A DNA stretch of 64,000 nt from Rhodamnia argentea (GCF_020921035.1 NC_063151.1:26232934-26296933), one strand, 5' to 3'; shown: positions 1 through 13,338, counted from the stretch's first letter. Notes: a model not told the origin generated them from the letters alone. Translations and numbers: made by a program.

Positions 1-302
1 GAGGGAAGTATATCGGTAAGAGGGCCAAAATGGTCCCACCACCGTATGAACCAAGAAGGTAAATTGGTAATGTCAAAATTTTCTTCAAAATAGAACAACC
101 ATGTATGTGTTCTATTGGGATTCTGTTTGAAGAAAGAGTTCCACCAAGCCTGTTGGTAGTCAAAATAAGAAAAGGTTGGTCAAAAAGAAATGATTTCAGT
201 CAATTTCGTATTAAACTTGACTGGCGTCTTAGGAGCAAAATCCCACTCAAAAGGGTGAATGACCCTTGTTATTTTTGCAGTGGAATAGTTGATGATATCT
301 GG

Positions 303-333
<31 letters not shown>

Positions 334-512
334 AAATACAGAAGAAATAGTTATCAAACCGTCCATCGAGGGGGAATAAATAAACTCCATTGTATATACA
401 TGTTTTCCGAAAAAAACGCCATCCGTAAAACTCGAGTTAGAGTACAAATTTGAAATGGAATGGCGAAAAAGGCTTTGTAAGTGCTTGAATAAGCTAAATG
501 GCCACCTATTTA
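1..512. other. AT-rich intergenic DNA, no gene seen
   Basis: No supported coding region. A short (TA)n microsatellite lies at about 308-333. The small open frames here have no recognisable protein features. Confidence 0.6.
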
Positions 513-1646
513 TAATTTTAAGGGATGTGTCCTATAACTTTTCATAAAGATGCAATTAAATTCTAAAACTTGCAAAAAGTGCAATCGAGTCCTAAAACTT
601 ATCAAATTGATACAATCAAGTCTTTCCGTTAACTCCGTCAACTTTGGCTAATGATTTTTTTTATGGCAATGATGTAGCTGAAACAACGTAGTTATGGCCA
701 AAATCTGATTTTTAGTTTAATTTTACTTAAAATAATTTAAAGAAAAAAAAAGCAGTAGAAGAAGAACGCAAAACCAGCGGGCGAGGCTCTGCCCCACCAC
801 CACCACAAAGGACCAGCGACGGTGGGGAAATGGACGCCGGGGGTCGCGGGCGGTAGAGGGTCTATTTACCTTAACCCAAGTTTCGTTTTTTCCTGCTTCA
901 ATTGCCGCCGTGATGATGATGACGATTGGCAATCTCTTGTGTCTTCATCCGCACCGTGGTACCGTGGTTCCTGCTCCGTCTTCTTCTTCTTCGCAAGACG
1001 AGACCTTTCCACCTCCCGAAGCGATGGTGGAGATCGACCCAGGATTGGTTCTATGTCTACCAGGCCTTCATAGTCCTCGAATTCAATGACACCATGCAAG
1101 AAAACCCCCTCTATGGTAAGATTCTCCGCCTGCATCAACTCTCTCCCTTCCTTGGAGGAGTCCGGTTTCACCAACCTCTTCTCCGGCAAGAAGCCCAACG
1201 ACATCCTCCTCCACCTCGATGGCCCTCGGCCAGAGCTCGGCGAGGGCGGGTGACCCTCGCCTACCTCGGTGAGGATCGCCGGCCCCCGGTCGGGCTTGGC
1301 GACCATTTCCCCACCATGGCCGGCCCTCACCACCGGTTTTGTGTTATCCTTCTGCTGTGTTGTTGTTGTTGTTTTTTTTTTTTTTTAATTTAAATTTTAG
1401 CTTATTTTTTAATTAATTTAAGTAAAAATTATATTAAAAATAAGCTTTGAACTAAAATAATGTCGTTTTAACCACGTCATCGCCACATAAGAAAGAGAAA
1501 ATATTAAAAAAGCTACGATATTTCCGTTTGCCAAGGCGGACAGAGTTTAGCGGAAGGACTCGATTTCATTTTTTGCAAGTTTTATGAATCAATTGCACTT
1601 TCTTGCCAAGTTTTGAGGCTCCTAGTGAAAATATCCCTAATTTTAA
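513..1646. mobile_element. Pack-MULE-like element with 9-bp target duplication
   Basis: The element body is 522-1637 and is flanked by a perfect 9-bp direct repeat, taattttaa, at 513-521 and 1638-1646. Its ends are long imperfect inverted repeats of roughly 120 bp: left 'gggatgtgtcc...acttgcaaaaagtgcaat...ccgttaactccgtc', and the same motifs reverse-complemented at about 1530-1637. The interior (about 760-1345) is strikingly GC-rich and codon-like, open in both directions, unlike the AT-rich ends. A 9-bp duplication with long inverted repeats is the hallmark of Mutator-like elements. A non-autonomous copy with GC-rich, gene-like cargo fits a Pack-MULE. One forward frame of the cargo (about 1133-1225) reads ...LEESGFTNLFSGKKPNDILL..., which I could not assign to a family. 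No transposase is present. Confidence 0.8.
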
Positions 1647-2693
1647 ATGCTATCTGAAAATTTTTGTTGTTGTTTCACAATTAATTGAATTAAATCGAAT
1701 TTTCAATTAAGATAAGACTAATAGTATCGAAACCCCAAAACTGGTTCACACGTCCCACATTTATCCAAAACTAATTTTTATGTCTGAAAAAATTCTAAAT
1801 CAGTATATATGTGCCATGCTTGCCCTAAACTGATATATTCATGTTGAATTTACACCAAATTATGATAAATTTGAGATTCTAACTTTGTTCTTATCTATTA
1901 ACTAGACACAATCTTAGTACACGATATAAAAGCGAACGAACATTTGTCCATGGTCGTTATCTTCAATCCACCTATAATTCTTACCAAATAATAGCATGTA
2001 TGAAGGTTATTCGCCAAAAGATACATGTATAAAGATAGATAAATATTTCATGGATTTGCAAATCATGCCGTCATCCCTTCCCAACGCTCGAAGCTTTCAC
2101 GACGCTTGACTTTTTTTTTTTTTGTTTAATCTCTCTACCAATTAAAGACAGATTGCAGAAATAATAATGGAACTTTCAAATTCACCATATTCTTTAATTC
2201 TCAATTTTTCAGAAATTGAAATAGAGAGCATTAATATTCTTTGACATTAAAAATGACAACTGAATTATTAACTGGAACATGAGTATCAATTGCTGAATGC
2301 CTATTATTTGGTGGTAAGGATATATCAAAATTAGCTATAATTTTCATTTTTTTTGTTTTCTTTTCATTTTCAGTTATTCCATTAATATAAAAAAAAATTC
2401 AAATAAACACCTCAAGTGTTCTTATTTTCTCAAATAATGATCTGAAGTGAATTTTTTTTCAAATAAGAATATGAAGTACTCAATTAGTGTGAAAGAAGGA
2501 CCTTGCATTAGAGCATTTTTGTCTTGTACTTTTTTGAATTTTCCCCTCTTCCTTAGGCCATTGCCTGAGCAAGTGAGGGTCGCCTGACACCGGCCTAGGT
2601 GAGGGCAGCCCTCTATTTGAGATCGGCGATGTCCTAGGAAGGGAGGGAAGAGGAAAAAGGTAAAAAAGAAAAGAAAAGGCAACAAAAAAGTGA
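1647..2693. other. AT-rich intergenic DNA with repeat fragments
   Basis: No gene seen. About 1705-1870 is a degenerate fragment of the same repeat family as the element at 2694-3209 (motifs like 'ccccaaaactggttcac' and 'ccctaaactgatat'). A short GC-rich patch at about 2560-2640 looks like the cores of other miniature elements in this window, but without readable ends. Confidence 0.45.
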
Positions 2694-3209
2694 TTAATAC
2701 TACGGAAAACCCTAAATTGGTACATTTGTAATAAGTTTACCTCAAATTATTTTTTTGACCATAAAATCTCAAACCGGTACACTTCTGACATATTTACCCT
2801 TAACTGGTACACTTGAGATAAATTTACCCTCCGTTAATTTTCGTTAAATTTGACAATCAAATTGCTAAGTTATGGCATGTACAGTACATGTGTGTACTAA
2901 TTTAGGATTTTTACTCTCTATTTGTCGGATGCGTATCAATTTAAATTTTTTTGTAATATTAACCCAATTTAATGAAAGGTAAATTTATCATAAGTGTACA
3001 AATTTGAGATTTTTTGTGATAAAAAAAATTAGTTAATGGTAAATTTGCCATAGGTGTACCGGTTTAGGATTTTTTATGGTCAAAAAAATTATTTGGGGTA
3101 AATTTATTACGGGTGTACCAATTTAAAGTTTTTCATGGTTAAAAAAATAGTTTAGAATAAATTTGTCATAAGTGTACCATTTGAGGTTTGGAATTTTTCG
3201 TGGTATTAA
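2694..3209. mobile_element. Palindromic miniature inverted-repeat element
   Basis: Both ends carry the same motif in opposite orientation: ttaatactacggaaaaccc on the left and its counterpart ending tcgtggtattaa on the right. Each is followed inward by repeated phrases of the type 'aaattggtacacttgtgataaatttaccc'. The two halves can therefore fold back on each other almost completely. No coding sequence and no convincing target-site duplication were found, so the superfamily is left open. Related fragments appear at about 1705-1870 and 61370-61620. Confidence 0.6.
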
Positions 3210-3213
3210 CTCA

Positions 3214-4139
3214 AAGAAAAACGAAGAAAAAAGAAATTTTAAAAAGTAAAGGACGAAAGTTCCTTTAAGTCAAAAACTTTTTTGAATTGATTTAAGCACT
3301 TTATAGACTTATTTAAAAAAATAATAGCACACCGTGATCTTATTTGAAATTTTTCCATAATTTAACTCGTTTTCATTCTCTTGTATTTTTTTTAGCATTC
3401 TGAAAAATAGAGAAAAATTTACGCGTGATTTCATTTTCAGCCTCTCCGAATCAGATCGACCCGTCATGCCTCTCTCGATTCACCTCTCAACCATTTTCCC
3501 ATTCTTCCACTCAACTGCGATCGCTCTCCATACCCCTGAATTCCGCATAGGAATCGCCGAGCTCGATCACGAAATCCTATAGAACCGAGTCGTTTGATCC
3601 AGATTTGGCGGCCGCATCTCCGAGGAATCGGACTCGTCCCCGTCATGCCCCCCGCGATGTCGGTCTTCTCCATTCCATCGTCGCTGGATTCCGCGAGCTG
3701 ATCTGGGCACGGTAATGCTCGATTTCCAATTCTAGTCCCGTTGATTTTCGTCAGTCGGTTCGCCTGCGTTCTGCGAGCTCGAGGAATCGCGTTGGCTGAT
3801 TCGGTTATCCTGCATTCTCAACGCAGACGCAGGATTTGTTGATGTCTCTGGACTTGTCGCGTTTGGTCTGAGAAAGTGTTGTTTCAGTTCCCAATCGCTC
3901 CTCGTGATGTCATTTCTGCTATTTGGATTTTTTGCATCGTTGGACTCCACAAGCCGATTTAGGCACGTCGATGATTGATTTTTAGTTCGAGTCTCGATTA
4001 CGTTCGGTAGTGGCTTCGGTTGCCGCTATTGATTATGTCACATCGTGTGATTAATGTGTACTGTGAATGCCAGAATCGTTGATGTGTCTGGACTTGCTGC
4101 TCAGAGTCCGTGACACTTGCTTTTAGTTCGTGATTGGAG
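3214..4139 (+). promoter_or_regulatory. GC5 promoter and 5' leader, internally duplicated
   Basis: About 3214-3430 is AT-rich and may hold the core promoter; no TATA box was assigned. From about 3440 the sequence becomes GC-richer and leader-like up to the GC5 start codon at 4140. The leader contains a diverged tandem duplication: the segment around 3650-3900 resembles 3905-4139. Examples are 'gctggattccgcgagctgat' at 3684 against 'ttggactccacaagccgatt' at 3940, and 'gttgatgtctctggacttg' at 3838 against 'gttgatgtgtctggacttg' at 4078. Leader introns are possible (for example a donor near 3711), but none can be proven. Transcript start not determined. Confidence 0.5.
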
Positions 4140-7100
4140 ATGGCATGGTTCAGTGGGAGAGTCTCCTTGGGGAACTTCCCTGATTTAGCAGGTGCGGTGA
4201 ATAAGCTCAGCGAGAGTGTGAAGAACATAGAGAAGAATTTCGACAGTGCTCTGGGATTCGAGGAGAAGTCGGAGTCGAGCAATGAAGGTATTCACTATTG
4301 GACGTTGTTCTTTTTTCTCGCTTATTATCTTAAGTTGCTGTAAGGTTAGACATTTTTGCTGGCCTGGACCTTGGCATGTCATTTGCACTTGATATTTTCG
4401 CTAGTCTGGAGTACATTGCAGAAAGTTTGGCTGTCACGTCAGATTCATTTCATGGAAATTGAGAAATTAGAAACATTTGCATTTATGTAGAGACTTTGAT
4501 AATCGTTCTGTCAGTTTTGAAGTTCAAATTTTCCAGCACTTCCAGTTTTAGAAGCTCCAGTAACTTGCTGACAGAGAGGGCAGAACAACATTAGGAATGA
4601 GATGAAAAAGTTGTGAAAAATTGTCTGCTCGTGTTGTTTGGTCATGTGATTCTTGTGTGGATTGTGCACTGTCTATTATTGCAAGGAATGTGGATTCAAG
4701 GGCCTTTAGGGAAGTGTTCAATCTATGGCCTTTACTGCGAGAATTCTGGTAGCTCTGTTGCTTGCAGCATCCAACTTATGGGTATAGGACTATATCTCAA
4801 TGCTGATGCATTTATGTACTATGAAGACAAAACTCCATCTTCGTACAATCGATCTTGTAATTGGACATAATATAGACGTGGATTTTCTTAAAACTTTTGA
4901 AAGATTTTGCAGCTATTTTAAAGTTGAAACCTTTCGGCAGGTCCATCAGCCTCGGGTATGTGGCCATCAGCCACTGACAGAAAAGCATTATTTGAACCTG
5001 TCATCTCTTTTATGGGGCAAAGAAGTGAGGACGACGCCAGTGTAGAGTCATCAAAACAATCTGGATCTCCTGAGCATCCATCTAAAGCTGAGGAGGAAGA
5101 GACAGCTGAAATTAATGAGTCACAGGATAGACATACGGAAAATACCGTGCTTGCTGAAGACGTAAATGAAGAGCTCAAGCTGAAGAAGCATGATGTACAC
5201 TCGGAGACAATGGACGAAACAGAAAAGGCAACATCAGATCCTGAAGAAGTTGTATCTGTATCAGCACCGCTGCATGATGAACTGCATAATGCTGAGAATT
5301 CCGAGACATCGAAACTTGTTGATAATGTAGAACAGAAGGAGAGCCTAGAAACAAATATTTCTGGAAGTTCAGTAACGGCAGAAGCCGTATTGGAAAACCC
5401 AAAAGCAGATCAAGCTGAGGGTAGTCCTGTAGCAGATGAATCATCTGTTGAATCATCTGTTGCTGTTGATTTGCATGAGATTGTCGGCACAGATAAAACA
5501 AGAGCAGAAGATATTAGGGACAAGATTCCGTTAGATCAATCGGGGACAACTGATACCCCTGCTAAAGGTGGGCCTGAGCTATCTGGTTCGCCAATTGTAT
5601 CTGCAGATGAGGTCGGTAGTCCTGGTGAATTTTCTAGGGATCACTCACTTAATGTACTTGCTTCAGAAGACTCTTCGCAGATGCTCTCTCACGATGAGGA
5701 CAAGATGGTTCCAATGGCTGCAACTACGCCTGAGGAACCATCTGGAGTTGATGATTCTGTTGAAGTGATTCGACAACTGAGTAATGCCCATGCTCCTGAA
5801 ACTGACGTCCAAGAACAACGTTTAAGCTCAGTGTCAAATGTTTCTGGCACCATAGATGCTGCAGAAGAATTAGAGACGGTGAAAAGGGAGATGAAGATGA
5901 TGGAGACAGCATTGCAAGGTGCTGCAAGGCAAGCTCAGGTACATCATTAATAATTGCTATATGGATGATTGATCATTTTGTGTTAGAAGTGGAACTCGTA
6001 GCCTGCTTGCAAAGAATCTGCATTTCCTGTGTCCCTTTGGATTTTTTTTTTAAAGTTCCAGGGCAAGTTCACCTCATAGTGAACCACTTCTTTTTTCTGG
6101 TTGTTTGTTTCAGTCATGAGCTTTCTGAGTGGTTTCTTGTGGTTGTTTAGTTGGGAGCAGAGCCATCTTATCAGGATTCTTTGGCTCCTTTCGTCTGAAT
6201 TAATGGAAGCTTAATACTCTATGAATGAGCATTGATGATGAAATCTTCTTTAGTTATTTGTTTTCACCCAACTTTAGAGTTGTTGATTTAAGTTGCAGCT
6301 ATGCTTGTATGGAAAAACATTTTGAAAACCTACGAATTACGTTAGCATAGAGGTGATGTCGTGATTTGCGAATTGAGTTTAGTTCTTTGAAGCAGATAAT
6401 CACCTTGTTGCTTTCTTCGTATTGTCATCAAACTCATTGAAGAGATGGTGGTTGATGGCTAATGCTGCTACTTTTTCGTACTGTTCTATGATTTTTTTTA
6501 TCATGGTATGGTCATTGAAGTTGTAAAGAAGGGCGTTAAGGAGGCAGTAACAGGAAATGTACTGGGCATGGGCAGCCCATGTATGTGAAGGCACCAAGGA
6601 GATGCCTCATTGGGAAGGTTTAGGACCCAGTTGTCCATAACTGCTTTGAGTGTGAACTTCTGGGTATCAATGTTTTTCGAAGGCTTTTCAAGTCTTTTGA
6701 GATGATTAGAGTACAGTGGGCCTTTTTCTTTAGTGATTCAAATCATCAACTTGCTGATTTTATTCAATGTCTTATGATCAAGTTGTTTGCATGTAAATTT
6801 TTCCGTTGTCTGCCTCTCTTTAAATCTACAATTATAATTTTGCGAGACTATTACTCTTTCTACATGCCTTCAGAGACTTACACCAGTTTCTATTGTTCTT
6901 TTTCCAGGCAAAAGCAGATGAGATTGCAAAGTTGATGAATGAAAATGAGCAATTAAAAGCTCTTATTGAAGATCTAAAGGTACATGAACTTCCAAGGTCC
7001 CCGTTAGAGTATCATTGCAAGCATACTAACATGCTTTGAAGAAAATATATTCAAGATACTTCTTGTCTGTAAATTACCGTGGTTTTTTTTTGGGGGTTGG

Positions 7101-10100
7101 GTTTGTTTAGGTAGCATGAATCAGATGTAACTTTTCAATTTGTAGCCATCACGTAGCTTATTGATTTATGTATCTTGGAGTTATGGTTTAAATCCCCCAA
7201 GGTGATGTTTTCTGCTGCCTCCATATATACACCTTATACTCTAAAATCTGGGAAAGTATTTTCTGACTCCCATTTGAGCATGAATTGTGTTTAAGTAGAA
7301 TTATGTGTACAATGGACATGAATGTGATAGAGAGCAAAAGGTTCGGCAGTGAGGGGTATTTTATCAATAGAACGACACAACTCGGTCTAGTCTTTAGATA
7401 TTTTAATCACTATGATCAGTTTGTTGCATGACATTCATTTGCCCATGTGATGCCGAACCGCATAAAGTAAGGGGATTTGGTCCTTGGTAACGTAATCTCT
7501 GTCCCTTCATTTGTTCTACTTCTTATACCCTTAACTGTTGATTAATGTGGAACAGAGAAAATCAAATGACGCTGAAATTGAGACTTTGAGAGAGGAATAC
7601 CACCAACGTGTTGCAGCTCTCGAAAGAAAGGTGTGTCTTCCATTTCTCGTCGATGTTAAAAAGATGGGTAGTATTCACGTGTCTATGATGTAGGACCTTT
7701 CACATGCGAGCAGATGTAGAAGCTAATGGTTTTTCTTGCTTACAAAGAAGTAGACTTAATAAGTTGCAAAGAGAAAGGTTTTCCATCAAGTCTTTAAGGC
7801 ACTTTAACATTATTCTCAAGGTTTGCTGTGGCTGAGACAATGTCTGGTTATTGAATCAAAGTAAGAGTAGAAATGTGGTTGGTTGCAATAACAACTCATC
7901 TTGCACATGTAATGGCAGAATAAAGTTGTAACACGAGCATAATAGACATAATAAGATGCAAAGAGAAAGGTTTTCCATCAAGTCTTTGAGGCATTTTAGC
8001 ATTATTTTCAAGGTTTGCTGTGGCTGAGACAATGTCTGGTTATTGAATCAAAGTGAAAGTAGAAATGTGGTTAGTTCCAATAGCAACTCATTTTGCACAT
8101 GTAGTGGCAGAAAGTTAAAGCACCGACATCATATTATTCTTATTTTCTATTGGTCAGTCTCAGAAAATTGCAAGTACTGGTGTAGTTTTCCAGAGTTAGA
8201 AGTATGTCCTGTAATATGTTTCTCCGAGATACATGTAATTGTCAAAGCATATTGTGGTTTATATTTTATTGGATGTTGTCACATTTTGATTACAGGTCTA
8301 TTCTTTGACTAGAGAAAGAGATACTCTTAGGAGAGAGCAGAGCAGAAAAAGTGATGCTGCCGCTCTTCTCAAGGAAAAAGATGAAATTATCAATCAAGTT
8401 ATGGCTGAAGGTAGGGGTTTGAAGAACTTCACATGACATTTAGTAAAGGATTGAACGTGGAGATCTTCTTGGACTAGATGTTCTTTAAAGCTATTTCTAT
8501 AATCTACTGTTATTGTAGTTTATATGCATTTCATTCTAATGAAGTTTGATTAGAAAAAATAAAGATTACATGTCGACGATTTTGGAATGGATTTATGGTA
8601 TTTACTTCTTCTGCTTACAAACAAGGTTTATTAAACTACCTTCTCTACGGGATGTATATGATTTTGAAAGAACTGTCTAGGGCGATTGTTAGATTCATAA
8701 CCTTGAACAGAAAATGATTGCTGCAGAATTGGGAAAGAACTTCCCATGTGAAGTTATCCAATAAGATCTCTCTCTCTCTCTTTCTCTGGAGTAACAATGA
8801 TTGCCGACTTCTATTTTCGTTCTTAGTGCTATTAGAGTTATCCATTTTGGGTTTTCTGATGATTTCTATTGCAGTCTTCTCTCCATTGTTTTCTTTTTTC
8901 TTTTTCTTTTTTGCATTGAGCAGTAAAATGACACACACAGTAAAATGACACACACAGATGCCCTTTTCGATTAACAGGTGAAGAGCTTTCCAAAAAACAA
9001 GCTGCTCAAGAATCTACAATCAGAAAACTAAGGGCTCAGGTGAGCAATCATTTTCTAATACTGAATAGTCAAATCATATTCTTTTTTTTTTTAATAAACT
9101 GTCTAAGTCCTTTTTGTTAAAAGTTCCAAGTTATATTTACCTGTTTGCCTCTTCTTCTTCTTCTTTTTTCCTGTAAGCTAGATCCGAGAGTTTGAAGAAG
9201 AGAAGAAAGGTTTGACTACAAAGCTTCAGGTACTTAAAAGTGTCATTTAGTTTGTTTGTGATTGTATAAAATTTTTCACTACTTCACGTGCCACAGCTTT
9301 GTAGGTTGGGAAACTTTTATCATGCTGAAGCCTCATATGTCTATCACACCCTCTCTTATCTTAGAGAATGTGTCAAGATTTCTGTCAGTACTTCTGTTGG
9401 TTGTCCTGGAATCAATCAGCAATTGTTTCATAGTTAATAAATTCCTGATCATGCTATCTGAATAGATTTTTGTGGGAGTGGTGTGACACATAAAATAACA
9501 CCAAAAAGGATCCCATGAACCATTACTTCTTTTGTTCTCTGGCTTGATGTAAAAGCATTTGTACTCGTTTGACCTTTAGGTAGAAGAAAACAAAGCAGAG
9601 AGCATGAAGAGGGACAAGGCAGCGACCGAGAAGTTGCTGCAAGAGACGATAGAAAAGCACCAAGCTGAATTGTCTGCACAGAAAGAATTCTATACTAGTG
9701 CTCTTAATGCGGCCAAGGAGGCTGAAGCCTTGGCTGAGGCCCGTGCTAACAGTGAAGCCAGGACTGAATTGGAGAGTCGGCTGAGAGAGGCTGAGGAACG
9801 CGAAGCAATGCTAGTTCAGACACTGGACGAATTAAGGCAGACTTTAAGTAGAAAGGAACAGCAGGTCCTTAGAATATTCAAACTCCATTTGTGGATTATC
9901 CAGTTGAATTTCATGGGATATATAATTTCATTGACCCTGTCAGCAACTTTTGATCTTTCAGTCAGTTTTCAGAGAAGACATGCTTCGCAGGGACATTGAA
10001 GATCTCCAGAAACGCTACCAAGTATGTCCAGAATTCTTACAATTGCGTAGTTATTAAATTTGACTGTTTCGATAGTAAGAGGTTTCTTTCATGCCTTTAA

Positions 10101-12310
10101 TGAATCTCCAAATATGTATAGGAAAGTGAACGACGATGTGAGGAATTGATTTCACAAGTTCCTGAATCGACAAGACCTCTATTAAGGCAGATTGAAGCTA
10201 TACAGGTTGAGAGATTATTTTTTCATTGACACGAGTCTTTAGATTTTCTTTTGTCCAAGCATGCAATTCACGGCTATGGCATCATCAATTGGTGACAGGA
10301 AGCAGCTTCCAGGAAAGCAGAGGCATGGGCTGCTGTTGAGAGGTCCTTGAATTCTCGACTCCAGGTGTTTACCTTTTTTATATGGTCTTTATCATTTATT
10401 GACTAGATTATACGAATTTAATTGCTCCCATGGGGGGAATCGGGGACCTGCAGGAGGAAGAAGCTAAAGCTGCAGCTGCTGAGGAGAGAGCCAGATCTGT
10501 AAATGAGCGTTTATCCCAGACCTTATCGCGGATTAATGTGCTGGAAGCTCAGGTTGGCTTTTGAGGAACAATGTGCTAGTACTCTAACCTATGCTGGAGC
10601 ACTGATCATCCTTCTATCATTCAGATTTCCTGCCTACGAGCAGAGCAGACACAGCAAAGTAGGTCCCTTGAAAAGGAGAGGCAGAGAGCGGCTGAAAATA
10701 GGCAGGAGTACCTTGCAGCAAAGGAGGAAGCGGATACTTTAGAAGGTCGTGTAACCCAGCTTGAAGAAGAAACAAGAGAATTGAAACGTAAACACAAACA
10801 AGAGTTGCAAGAGGCTCTAATGCATAGGGAACTTTTACAACAGGTCTCATCTTCCCAAAATCTGTACATGTATCTACCTCATGATTTGTTTTCTGAATCA
10901 GTCATGCTGTATCTGGCAGGAATTGGAAAGGGAGAAAACTGCCCGTCTGGAATTGGAAAGGACATCACGTATGCCTCCTAGTGCTGTATCTGATCCGAAA
11001 ACAAAGCCTGGTCTTGACAATGGTTTGAACCTTCAGTCAGAACTTTTGACTTGGTTGTATCTGTGTTACCTTTATATCTCATTGAAATTATGTGCAGGAA
11101 TTTTGACTCGGAAACTTTCAAGCACCAGCAGCCTGGGCAGCATGGAGGAGAGTTATTTCCTACAAGCATCTTTGGACTCATCTGATGGTATGTCCGAGAG
11201 GAGAAATGCTGGGGAGACTGGTATGAGTCCATACTACATGAAGAGCATGACACCCAGAGCTTTTGAAGCTACCCTTCGTCAGAAGGAGGGTGAGCTTGCA
11301 TCGTACATGTCTCGTCTGGTGCGTACTTTTTCTATGATACTTTTTGTTTAGAATGTAAACTTAGTTTTCTAACTTGTGCATTGGTTTTCCAATGGTATTC
11401 TGCTCTTACATCTCATGTCAAAGGTTTATTTTTATTGGGATTTTTCTAGACCTGTAGAATTCAACATTATTCCTTTTGATTTTGTACTGAAAGCACTGTT
11501 TGCTTGCTCACTTTAGGCATCAATGGAATCTATTCGCGATTCTCTTGCCGAAGAATTAGTAAATTTGACAGCACAGGTGAGTTTGGCGGGTTAGTCTACT
11601 AGCTTTTCTAAATCAGGAGAGACTGAATTTGCTTTATGCTGCTACAGTGTGAAAAGTTACGTTCAGAGGCAGCAACAGTTCCTGGGATTCGAGCAGAGCT
11701 TGAAGCACTGAGGCGGCGGCACTCTGCAGCACTGGAGCTTATGGGTGAGCGTGACGAGGAGGTAATGCATTAATTCCGTAAGGCCTTCACTCACAGTGTC
11801 GACTACATAATGGGGCTTGGCTTTATATTTGTGATGGGAACTATCGGCATAGAATTTACCCTTACATGGCATAGAGAGCTAAGGCGATTTTATTGTGGAT
11901 GCAAATTTCATGCTCAAAACATATATTGCTTTCGTCAATGGAACTCTGCGTACAAATGAATTGATTCATGCAGGATACTGACAATAGATATTTTTTTTGA
12001 CATGTTGACAAGAGCCTGATGCTCAATCTAAAGAATGTTAGATCATGGAATCACAAAGAGTGTTTTATATATATGCTTCTTTACAAACGTCACGCCTTGA
12101 CACTTTGCACATTTTTAGCTGGAGGAGCTTCGCGCTGATATTGTGGATTTAAAAGAGATGTACAGGGAGCAAGTGAACTTGCTTGTGAATCAGGTATGAA
12201 TATCGCATTAGCTTCTATATGGGAATGTACATTTCCTGCCGTAGTTGATACATCCTACCTTTTCCCGAGCACAGATCCAGAAATTGGGTTCAACGATGCG
12301 TGCTGCTTGA
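4140..12310 (+). CDS. GC5: Golgin candidate 5 (TMF-type Golgi coiled-coil protein)
   Basis: Large Golgi coiled-coil tether of the TMF family. In Arabidopsis, GC5 sits on the Golgi and binds RAB-H (RAB6-like) GTPases. Nineteen exons in continuous frame give 979 aa, close to the remembered ~956 aa of Arabidopsis GC5: 4140-4287, 4941-5938, 6908-6979, 7556-7630, 8296-8410, 8978-9039, 9182-9229, 9580-9864, 9962-10021, 10122-10205, 10299-10364, 10454-10552, 10625-10843, 10920-11022, 11098-11318, 11517-11576, 11648-11761, 12119-12193, 12275-12310. The N-terminus MAWFSGRVSLGNFPDL is diagnostic of the family. Residues 60-330 are acidic, Ser-rich and probably disordered. About 360-777 is heptad-rich coiled coil. 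The conserved C-terminal region (about 855-975) ends ...DLKEMYREQVNLLVNQIQ, as in the TMF TATA-binding domain. The ATG at 4140 is chosen because the conserved start follows directly. The least certain junction is the donor at 11023 (g/gtttga). No frame breaks. Confidence 0.95.
7749..8126 (+). repeat. Tandem duplication (~192-bp period) in GC5 intron 4
   Basis: Two adjacent copies inside the intron before exon 5. 'gcaaagagaaaggttttcc' occurs at 7766 and 7958, and 'ggtttgctgtggctgagac' recurs at the same offset, giving a period of 192 bp. The copies differ by scattered substitutions, so the duplication is not recent. It does not touch coding sequence. Confidence 0.85.
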
Positions 12311-13305
12311 TATCTCAACTGGGACATCACCTTCTCATCCATTAGCTCGGGCTTCACGGTATGGACTACGGACTCCGTCGCACATGCGCAGAGTGGAGTC
12401 ATCATCCATCACTTCTATATTATCTTCGCTTTTCCTTCATTTCCCCACTTTATTATGACCTTAGAATTTGTCTTCTCCTTGGCTCAGGGAGCAAAAACAT
12501 GTGGAGCGATCTTCTGATGGGAAGTGTCTTTAGAGGCTGCAAGTGTGAAGTTGTTATTCGGGACTTACTCCTGTATAGAGCAAAAAGTGGCAGATTTCCA
12601 TAGATAAAGCAAAGTGTAATTGAAGTTACGTAGCGTGCGTTTTCTTGTTTCTTGGAAAGACTTCTGGTCGATCCCAATTTTTGCGAGACGAGATGAACCG
12701 ACGCGGAGTGAAAATATAGTCGCACAAGCGTATTGCTGTGTGAGAAAATATATTTGTTCAGTCTGGTTGATTGGAGATGCTTCTTAATAGGACTGCTTCG
12801 CTATCCTAACCAGTGCCCCTCGTTCGACCCCCCCAAAAAAAAAAAAAAAAAAACAGTGTCCCTCGAATATTAGTTAACTAAGTAATCCAATAAATTGAAT
12901 AATTTTCGACGCATTTTTTTCCTCGTGTTACGTTATAATAAATTCTTTTGAAAATTGAAATATTCTCAATCGAACATTTCAATCAGTCCGCCGACGAAGG
13001 ACATGCACGTGCACGAGTGAGAATCCACCCCTCATGTCGGGTCGACAGAATCCGATGGTCCATCCGACGTTGGAAGCCTAGACACAGAATAAGTGCCCCG
13101 TCGTGCATTCGATCTGAACAGCCAAAAGGAATGCGAAAGAAGGGGAGAGAGCCGTGTCGTCCTATGATTGGTCAAGGAGACCGCAAGTGCGTGTTTCGAG
13201 AGACAGCTGATCCGAATCCCCCAAGGCATTGGGGAAATTTTTACGAAATCAAAAGGACACACGTGTTCGCCTCTGAGCAACTCTAGAAGTAGGAAGCCTC
13301 CAGAT

Positions 13306-13338
<33 letters not shown>

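Noticed and set aside
866-1393. Overlapping 155-codon open frames on both strands
   Set aside because: They lie within the GC-rich cargo of a Mutator-like element; both frames are open because of composition and neither shows a complete domain.
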